A stretch of DNA of 5,085 nucleotides, taken from contig VMCP01000096.1 in NCBI GenBank assembly GCA_008081305.1, positions 1 to 5,085 on the forward strand. The letters are read 5' to 3'. Under the pieces are notes generated by a model. The model did no database searches and was not told where the DNA came from. It saw only the letters and a list, made by a program, of their open reading frames with translations. The position numbers and the translations under genes were made by a program. The stretch is from Bacteroidota bacterium. GTDB lineage: Bacteria; Bacteroidota; Bacteroidia; NS11-12g; UBA955. Below, in pieces: positions 1-5,085 of the stretch (the stretch's first letter is position 1; each line of letters begins with the position of its first letter).

Positions 1-777
1 AGTCGACATAGGAATGCGACCTTTTTCTTTTTCTTCGATGGTATACTTTGAAATTCCTTTATTTTTTAGATACGCCTCTAGTAACTGATCGGATTCTTTT
101 TCTTCTAAAGGATGCACACCAAAGCGTGTAAGCTCAACCAAGGCGGTTTCAGGCGAGTTAGGAAGTGTATAAACGAACTGAGTATTACCCGCTTGTGGAA
201 CATCAAAATCCATCATATTAAAAACAGCGGGATCAAAATGGTGATCTTGGGTTTTAATTTTCCAACCGAAAAAAGACTGCCAAAGGAAGGCTTGGTTAGG
301 CTTTTTATCCTTCCATTTTGTTGGTCTTGAATCAAAGAGGTATGTCGATTCTAATGTAGATTGGTTATTGGTTTTAATTTGGAAAAGTTTTTCATCATTT
401 AGGGTAACTTCCGATGCAGGTTCTTTCACCCAATTAACCGAACTACCGAGATCGTTAATGATTTGTTTGATTTTTTCATACAGATTGATGCTGGAAACAT
501 GATAATATATGAGTCCGTTCAAACTACTTGGTTTCATACCAGCTACTTGCAGAGAAGTCCATTGATAATCCACTAAATCCGACACACCCATTTGTTCAAC
601 CTCTTTGGGTGTTGCCCAAAAACAAAAGGTTTTATCGTTACTTAATTTATGGTCTGGCTCAATAATCGCTAGGGTCTTATTCTTTAGTAAACCCAGTTCA
701 TTTAGCTGAAGAATCAACAAGGAGTTTGAAGCTCCTAATCCAAGAAAGGCATAATCGTATGTTGTTGCATTCTCCAA
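1..777 (-). CDS. crtY: Lycopene beta-cyclase, CrtY type (partial, C-terminus off the left edge)
   Basis: This is the N-terminal 259 residues of a flavoprotein that cyclises the ends of lycopene to form beta-carotene. The call rests on family motifs read in the translation, numbered from the TTG at 777. A Rossmann dinucleotide-binding start, YDYAFLGLGASNS, lies at residues 7-19. NDKTFCFW at 47-54 corresponds to the family's 'DRTWCFW'. FDSRP is at 148-152. LWQSFFGWKIKT at 165-176 is followed by FDP (181-183) and MMDF (188-191). FVYTLPNSPETALVE is at 201-215 and GRIPM at 253-257. The family is usually about 380-400 residues, so roughly a third is missing off the edge. The start is uncertain. No in-frame ATG or GTG exists between the upstream TGA (820-822) and the Rossmann motif. 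The best in-frame choice is TTG at 777-775, while an ATG at 770-768 is one base out of frame. It shares its strand with the SusCD pair but lies beyond that pair's terminator, so it is probably transcribed separately. Other crt genes may follow off the window. The family call is confident; the exact start is not. Confidence 0.88.
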   Translation of the reverse strand, partial: MENATTYDYAFLGLGASNSLLILQLNELGLLKNKTLAIIEPDHKLSNDKTFCFWATPKEVEQMGVSDLVDYQWTSLQVAGMKPSSLNGLIYYHVSSINLYEKIKQIINDLGSSVNWVKEPASEVTLNDEKLFQIKTNNQSTLESTYLFDSRPTKWKDKKPNQAFLWQSFFGWKIKTQDHHFDPAVFNMMDFDVPQAGNTQFVYTLPNSPETALVELTRFGVHPLEEKESDQLLEAYLKNKGISKYTIEEKEKGRIPMST

Positions 778-839
778 TTTACTAAGATACAGCAAATTGA
801 ATGAGAATTTGTTCAGGGCTCAGGAAAAATAAGCCATTA

Positions 840-862
840 GGTGGAGTTAGGGGAATCGAACC
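840..862 (-). other. tmRNA/tRNA 3'-end-like fragment, possible attachment-site remnant
   Basis: On the minus strand this stretch reads as a T-loop box GGTTCGATTCC, then CCTAACTCC, then ACC. That is the order found at the 3' end of a tmRNA or tRNA: T-loop, 3' half of the T-stem, 3' half of the acceptor stem, discriminator A and most of CCA. The TAACTCCA tail resembles the tmRNA end CAGCTCCACCA of Escherichia coli. It is not a working gene. The 5' half of the T-stem is not complementary, the C run appears one base short of a 5-bp T-stem, the base after ACC is T rather than A, and no D-arm, anticodon arm or matching acceptor strand lies upstream. Such orphan 3' ends are left where a tyrosine recombinase has inserted DNA into a tRNA or tmRNA gene. 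That origin is inferred; chance similarity is not excluded. Confidence 0.4.
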
Positions 863-865
863 TAT

Positions 866-885
866 TTTAATCATAACGGATTAAA
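866..885. repeat. Perfect 7-bp inverted repeat in the intergenic spacer
   Basis: TTTAATC (866-872) and GATTAAA (879-885) are exact reverse complements separated by the 6-base loop ATAACG. The stem is AT-rich and has no T-tract, so it is a poor terminator. It directly abuts the tmRNA/tRNA-like fragment and overlaps the palindrome AAACATGTTT at 883-892. It could be a protein-binding site for control of crtY, a recombinase site, or simply a chance match in AT-rich DNA. Confidence 0.4.
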
Positions 886-892
886 CATGTTT
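883..892. repeat. 10-bp palindrome AAACATGTTT
   Basis: A perfect palindrome with no spacer lies about 105 bases upstream of the lycopene cyclase start, and shares three bases with the neighbouring hairpin. It has the size of half of a typical dimeric-regulator operator, but no matching regulator is in the window. The assignment as a regulatory site is inference only. Confidence 0.25.
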
Positions 893-937
893 TTCAAACC
901 CCATATCATTAAATCTTTTAACCCAAACTAAGGTAAA

Positions 938-971
938 TAATAAAAGGCCACATAAATGTGGCCTTTTATTA
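938..971 (-). terminator. Rho-independent terminator of the SusC/SusD transcription unit
   Basis: The arms TAATAAAAGGCCACAT (938-953) and ATGTGGCCTTTTATTA (956-971) are exact reverse complements, 16 bp each, with two bases between them. In practice this gives a stem of about 15 bp with a 4-base loop. On the minus strand the GC-containing core (GGCCACAT) is followed by CCTTTTATTATTT, a T-rich tail typical of intrinsic termination. The hairpin begins 15 bases beyond the susD-like stop codon. Both outer arms are A/T-tracted, so it could also stop transcription on the plus strand, although no plus-strand gene is visible. It separates the uptake pair from the lycopene cyclase. Confidence 0.9.
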
Positions 972-985
972 AAATAGAAGTTAGG

Positions 986-2359
986 TTATTTAAAATATTC
1001 TAATGGCATAAATAGGTCTAACTGATCAGTTGGTACATTATCATTTGAATTGATTTCCGACTGTGGAAATAAAAAGCGCTGTGGTGCTTGAGACCCAGTA
1101 TTTAATGGAATATCCAATTCATTTTTAGTTCTCCTCATGTCCACAAAAGTTTCTATTTGACCAAAGAGACTCACATATTTCTCTTCTAGAATCTCGTGGA
1201 GAAGGGCATCAGAAGCATCTGTACCATCAACCATTTGACCCGATCCAAAGTCGGCCAAATCATACGGCAAATAAGTGCTATCTCCATAGATTCCTTGGTT
1301 GAAGGATCTTACATTATTTAAATGAGCAAGAGCCGTTGCATCATCCTTCGCTCGAGATGCACACTCAGCAAGAATCAACTCATTTTCAACGTAAGTCACC
1401 AAAGCAAAGGGAGAAGAGCTTGCAAATATCCCATCTAAGAAATTCGGATCTAAATCTGAGTAATTATATCCTGTTCCGGAGAAATAGTATTGTCCGTATC
1501 TCTGGCTTTCATCTGTTTTATCGTTCGAGCGGGTCATAGTATTACCTGAATCCTGATTTAAAATTTTTGAGAGATGAGAACCCGACGAAACCATGTATCC
1601 TCCACGGTTCCAATAACAAAAATCAAAGAATAAGTTCCAAGCTCCAGGAGCATCGGCAGAGTGGTCAACCAATAAATCCTTACCTGCTTGAATACCATTT
1701 TCAGCTGCTGTTTGAGCACCTGTGTAATCCCCTTTACGAAGTAAGGCTCTCGCTTTTAGGGTCTGGGCTACTTCAGCCCAATTATGGCCTCCAACATACG
1801 CGCTACTAAATGCAGAACTACCTTCAACATACGGCAATGCAGCATCCAATATTCCTATACAATATTGATGAACATCATCCATCTTATCGTATTTCGGCAT
1901 TAAAATCGCATCATCACATGCTTCGGAATTGGGTATATCCCCCCACAAACCAGAAGCCGTAAGTAAAAGATGAGCCTCGGTAATAGCAGCTACAGAATGT
2001 AATTCCATATTGTTCGCGGCGAGTGCTTTTTCTTTGATCAATCTACATTGAGCAATTCCTTCGGCATAGACAGTTCCCCAGATGTTATCAAAGTCGCCTG
2101 CTACAATGCTATAGTTTTGGTAAGAAATATATTGTCGGTCAGCACCAGTAAAATGTCCAGAGAAAATCCCGGCGAGACGCGCGGCTTCTCCTTCGTTGAA
2201 GAGTACATTCGCCATTTGGGCACCTGTAATCATTAGCGTTGGATCAGAATCACTAAATTGATTCGGATTAAAATCATTTATTTCCTTCCTTTCCTTTGAA
2301 CAAGAAATTAGGGCAATGGAAAGTATTCCAATTAAGGATAAAATATTTATTCTTTTCAT
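986..2359 (-). CDS. SusD/RagB-family nutrient-binding outer-membrane lipoprotein
   Basis: This is a complete 457-residue protein that acts as the surface-exposed ligand-binding lid on its SusC partner. It begins with a lipoprotein signal peptide: positively charged MKR, a hydrophobic stretch at residues 4-18, and the lipobox LISC with the acylated cysteine at 20. The charged SKERKE that follows fits surface export in Bacteroidota. Family landmarks are GLWGDIPNSEA at 137-147, a helical TPR-like segment around 195-225 (RALLRKGDYTGAQ), YVENELILAECASR at 323-336, ILEEKYVSLFGQIETFVDMR at 390-409, and the C-terminal PQRFLFPQSEINSNDNVP at 426-443. This pattern and the length fit the SusD-like_2 type subfamily rather than classical starch-binding SusD. 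The ATG at 2359 gives the signal peptide directly. It follows the SusC-like stop by 4 bases, so the two genes are almost certainly co-transcribed. The upstream bases are A/T-rich with no clear Shine-Dalgarno sequence, as is usual in this phylum. The ligand cannot be inferred from the sequence. Confidence 0.93.
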   Translation of the reverse strand: MKRINILSLIGILSIALISCSKERKEINDFNPNQFSDSDPTLMITGAQMANVLFNEGEAARLAGIFSGHFTGADRQYISYQNYSIVAGDFDNIWGTVYAEGIAQCRLIKEKALAANNMELHSVAAITEAHLLLTASGLWGDIPNSEACDDAILMPKYDKMDDVHQYCIGILDAALPYVEGSSAFSSAYVGGHNWAEVAQTLKARALLRKGDYTGAQTAAENGIQAGKDLLVDHSADAPGAWNLFFDFCYWNRGGYMVSSGSHLSKILNQDSGNTMTRSNDKTDESQRYGQYYFSGTGYNYSDLDPNFLDGIFASSSPFALVTYVENELILAECASRAKDDATALAHLNNVRSFNQGIYGDSTYLPYDLADFGSGQMVDGTDASDALLHEILEEKYVSLFGQIETFVDMRRTKNELDIPLNTGSQAPQRFLFPQSEINSNDNVPTDQLDLFMPLEYFK

Positions 2360-2363
2360 GTTA

Positions 2364-5085
2364 TTAAATTTTAATAGTTAGGTTAAACATATATGAACGC
2401 GTACCAGGATTATTGAAATAATCTAAACCACGTCCATTTGTAACACCTGTCAAGTTCGTCTCAGGGTCCAACCCTTTGAAATTTGACCACAAGGCCAAAT
2501 TACGGCCAGTGAAACCAATACTCGCACCGGGCACATTGATCACTCTGAGTATAGATTGAGGCAACTCATAACGTACACTCAACTCACGCAATCTAAACCA
2601 AGAAGCATCATAAATAAACTGCTCACCTACAGGACCAAATCCACCACCATTTCCTAGATACCATCCTTGGTTTAACCAAACATCTCCACCACCAAAGTCT
2701 TTGAGATTTCCACGAACGGTGTAAGTACCGTCGGCATTTGGAGCAACCCAATCTGCAGCTGTCAAACCGTATGCGTCTTTTATGGTAGTTCCTTGTTCTG
2801 CTGTCATTATGATTTCATTTGCAGTTTCAGGAGCAATACCAAAGTAATTCAAGACTCCCATAGTTCCACCCCACATCTGATTACCCTGACATGCTTCAAA
2901 CAAAACATTTACGTAAAGTCCTTTATACGAAACATTGGTTCCAAAACCACCTTTCCAGGTCGGATTTGGATCTCCAATAACACCTTCTTCAGCATCCGGA
3001 ATTGGGAAGCCGTCAGCGTCTAACTCTAAATTACCGCTTTCATCACGCTTCCATTTACCTCCCCAAAGCGTTCCCATTGCATGACCTTCAACCGCTCGTG
3101 AAGATGTACCTGTAAATCCGTTTAAAAAAATGGATTTAGATCCTTTTAGATCTTCAACCACATTCTTGTTCGCTCCGATGTTTCCATAAATGTTCCATTT
3201 AAAATCTTTGCCGTCGATCACTTTGATATTCCAATCAACTTCAATTCCTGAGTTAGACATAGTAGCAGCGTTTGACCATTGATTCAAATATCCTGTTGAC
3301 GCAGGAACATCTACTGCAAGGATAATATCTTTGGTAGTATTAGTATAATAAGTAGCCCCTAGAGATATTTTATCCTTTAGGAACTTCAAGTCTGCACCAA
3401 ACTCCATTTCGCGCTTCACTTCAGGACGAATGTCAGGATTTCCCCGGACGGTACTACGGTAAATAGACCCTCCATAAAAAGAAGCATCCATTAATTCACC
3501 CCAACCCGAGGCAGAACCGCCGTTTACGTAGTTTGTCCCCCAAATATAAGCTGGAGGAGCTATACCAACTTGCCCCCATGATGCACGTAATTTACCGTAA
3601 GAAACCCCAGGCAACTTCATATCTTTCGTAAACTCGTAGCCTAAACTTGCACTTGGCGAATAGAATCTATCAGCGAATGTGCTTGAAGCCTCCGCAGCTG
3701 TTGCTAATTGTACGAATAATTTATCATCATAGTCAAAATCAAACATTCCATAATATCGATCGTTTATCACCCTAACCGTGGAATTGAAGGGGTTCATATT
3801 CTCAGCTGTAGAATTGAAAAATCCGAAACGATCTTGATCTTGAACGATAAAGTTAATTGCCGAACCTCCTATTTGAAAAAAGTTTCTATCTGTGTAGAGG
3901 TACCCCAATGTTGCATTTAAATTTAATTTATCTGACAATTTGTGAAAAGAATTATTGATGAAATGCATACTCAACTCGGATTCAGTAATCAAGTTATCTC
4001 CAAACGAACCAGTCGAAGTATTGGCCGCAGAATTAAATGGGAAATACGTCTTTCTTCTGTCGCCAGACTGGTCATAACCGACACGGGCAACGAACTGAGC
4101 ATTTTCCAACCATTTGTATTTAACCTCAGGGGTTAATATAAATCGAGTCACATCACTCGTATTAACCTGTTTATTTAAGGTCCAACCTGGATTGTTGTAT
4201 GTAGGAGGCGCAGCACCCAAATAATTTCTGTAACCTCTATGGGCATTAAAACTAGCAACTCCTGCCGCATCGTAATAAGTACCAGTATAATGTGTATTGT
4301 CAAAATCAGCAGGTGTTCGCAAATACCCTAGATATAGACCATTAAGATTAGAACCCATTTGTATTCTATTGGAAGAAACCTTTGCTAAGGTACTCTTCAT
4401 TGAGAGGGTTAAGTCTTTATTAACATTGTAATCGAAATTCAATCTACCTGTAGTTCTACGGTAATCAGAATTACCAGCCATTACACCAGTTTGATTCCAA
4501 TCACTCGCTGAAAAATAAACACCCCCTTTTTCACTTGCAGAAGAAATGGATATATTATTATTCCAAGTCATCCCTGTTCTGAATACTTGATCTCTATTCG
4601 ATTGGTTAAAGGTAGACTTATCTCCTTTATGAGTAATAGTTCCATACTCTGTTCCATCCTCGGCAACAAAGCGTGGTCCCCCCGAGAGAACCGTATCTGC
4701 TCCCGTTCTATCTGCGATACGGTCACCCCAGCTTAGAGCATTATTGGGAACCCAGCCTCCGTTGACACCTTGACCATATTTATCTTGTTTTTCAAATTCA
4801 CGATTAACATAATCTAGTGCAAGACTACTACTAAACTCAATGTTCAAGCCCTTCTTTCCCTTTTTAGTGGTAATCATAATCACGCCATTAGCCGCCCTTG
4901 TCCCCCAAATTGCTGCAGCTGCAGCACCTTTAAGAATTTGAACATCTTTAATATCCGCAGGGTTAATATCATTCAATCGAGATTGCTGAACAACACCATC
5001 AACATCACCACCGATGCTCGAATTACTTATGGGAACACCATCAACTACTATAAGAGGTTGACTTGATCCAGTGATTGTGTTTTGT
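2364..5085 (-). CDS. SusC/RagA-family TonB-dependent outer-membrane transporter (partial, N-terminus off the right edge)
   Basis: This is the last 906 residues of a 22-strand TonB-dependent barrel that imports a ligand delivered by the SusD partner. The frame is open to the right edge, beginning QNTITGSSQPLIVVDGVPIS, which is the start of the SusC plug domain. The plug signature LKGAAAAAIWGTRAANGVI follows at residues 51-69 (family norm: LKGASAAALYGSRAANGVI), then the TTKKGKKG turn. A long barrel rich in aromatic residues and alternating strands follows. The SusC C-terminal signature begins RNLALWSNFKGLDPETN at 861-877 and ends MFNLTIKI. The family is usually about 1,000-1,100 residues, so the signal peptide, the carboxypeptidase-regulatory-like domain and any TonB box lie off the window. 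A TTG at 4976 is only an internal leucine codon, not the start. The chain ends in Ile rather than the aromatic residue common in outer-membrane proteins. No frameshift or stop interrupts the frame. The substrate is unknown: the SusC sequence alone does not reveal it, and no degradative enzyme is present. Confidence 0.95.
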   Translation of the reverse strand, partial: QNTITGSSQPLIVVDGVPISNSSIGGDVDGVVQQSRLNDINPADIKDVQILKGAAAAAIWGTRAANGVIMITTKKGKKGLNIEFSSSLALDYVNREFEKQDKYGQGVNGGWVPNNALSWGDRIADRTGADTVLSGGPRFVAEDGTEYGTITHKGDKSTFNQSNRDQVFRTGMTWNNNISISSASEKGGVYFSASDWNQTGVMAGNSDYRRTTGRLNFDYNVNKDLTLSMKSTLAKVSSNRIQMGSNLNGLYLGYLRTPADFDNTHYTGTYYDAAGVASFNAHRGYRNYLGAAPPTYNNPGWTLNKQVNTSDVTRFILTPEVKYKWLENAQFVARVGYDQSGDRRKTYFPFNSAANTSTGSFGDNLITESELSMHFINNSFHKLSDKLNLNATLGYLYTDRNFFQIGGSAINFIVQDQDRFGFFNSTAENMNPFNSTVRVINDRYYGMFDFDYDDKLFVQLATAAEASSTFADRFYSPSASLGYEFTKDMKLPGVSYGKLRASWGQVGIAPPAYIWGTNYVNGGSASGWGELMDASFYGGSIYRSTVRGNPDIRPEVKREMEFGADLKFLKDKISLGATYYTNTTKDIILAVDVPASTGYLNQWSNAATMSNSGIEVDWNIKVIDGKDFKWNIYGNIGANKNVVEDLKGSKSIFLNGFTGTSSRAVEGHAMGTLWGGKWKRDESGNLELDADGFPIPDAEEGVIGDPNPTWKGGFGTNVSYKGLYVNVLFEACQGNQMWGGTMGVLNYFGIAPETANEIIMTAEQGTTIKDAYGLTAADWVAPNADGTYTVRGNLKDFGGGDVWLNQGWYLGNGGGFGPVGEQFIYDASWFRLRELSVRYELPQSILRVINVPGASIGFTGRNLALWSNFKGLDPETNLTGVTNGRGLDYFNNPGTRSYMFNLTIKI

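Noticed and set aside
112..330. Plus-strand open frame of 72 codons
   Set aside because: It lies antisense within the lycopene cyclase, whose minus-strand frame carries clear conserved motifs across the whole stretch. The plus-strand peptide resembles nothing I recognise.
782..898. Bacteroidota-type promoter (TTTG, about 19 bases, TAnnTTTG) for crtY
   Set aside because: TATCTTAG at 789-782 is near the -7 consensus but has no TTG at the right distance. TTTG at 898-895 has correct spacing only to TATGATTA (875-868), a poor -7 match. Neither is convincing.
840..930. A complete tRNA gene on the minus strand
   Set aside because: Only the T-loop and 3' tail fit. I could not find a D-arm, a paired anticodon stem, or a 5' acceptor strand complementary to TAACTCC.
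1336..2236. Three plus-strand open frames of 62-80 codons inside the SusD-like gene
   Set aside because: They are antisense to a well-supported coding region and their translations show no signal peptide, domain or motif.
2793..4136. Plus-strand open frames (2793-3023 and 3942-4136) inside the SusC-like gene
   Set aside because: They are antisense to a continuous, motif-bearing transporter frame with no separate support.
4974..4976. Start of the SusC-like protein at this TTG
   Set aside because: The same frame stays open to the right edge and encodes the conserved plug start (QPLIVVDGVP), so the true start is beyond the window.

Overview
The window looks like chromosomal DNA from a pigmented member of the Bacteroidota (a Flavobacteriia- or Cytophagia-like bacterium). 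The reasons are a tandem SusC/SusD outer-membrane uptake pair, which is a hallmark of that phylum, a carotenoid lycopene cyclase of the CrtY type, AT-rich DNA, and start codons without a clear Shine-Dalgarno sequence. All recognisable genes lie on the minus strand, so they read from high to low coordinates.

Layout in the direction of transcription. Positions 5085 to 2364 hold a SusC-family TonB-dependent transporter whose N-terminus lies beyond the right edge. Four bases later comes a complete SusD-family surface lipoprotein (2359 to 986). A strong hairpin terminator (938-971) starts 15 bases after the susD-like stop and closes the unit. A spacer of about 200 bases follows. It holds a short stretch resembling the 3' end of a tmRNA or tRNA (840-862), a perfect 7-bp hairpin (866-885) and a small palindrome (883-892). 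The last gene, a lycopene beta-cyclase, starts near 777 and runs off the left edge.

SusC and SusD work as one machine. The SusD lipoprotein is a surface lid that captures a ligand, and the SusC barrel imports it using TonB energy. No hydrolase, sulfatase or regulator is visible, so the substrate cannot be named. The lycopene cyclase belongs to a separate function, forming the rings of beta-carotene, and is separated from the uptake unit by the terminator.

I see no clearly new biological system. Two points deserve a second look. The tmRNA/tRNA-tail-like stretch sits between the two units and could be an integration scar, which would make the SusCD side an island. The lycopene cyclase has no in-frame ATG at its 5' end, although an ATG lies one base out of frame at exactly the expected place.
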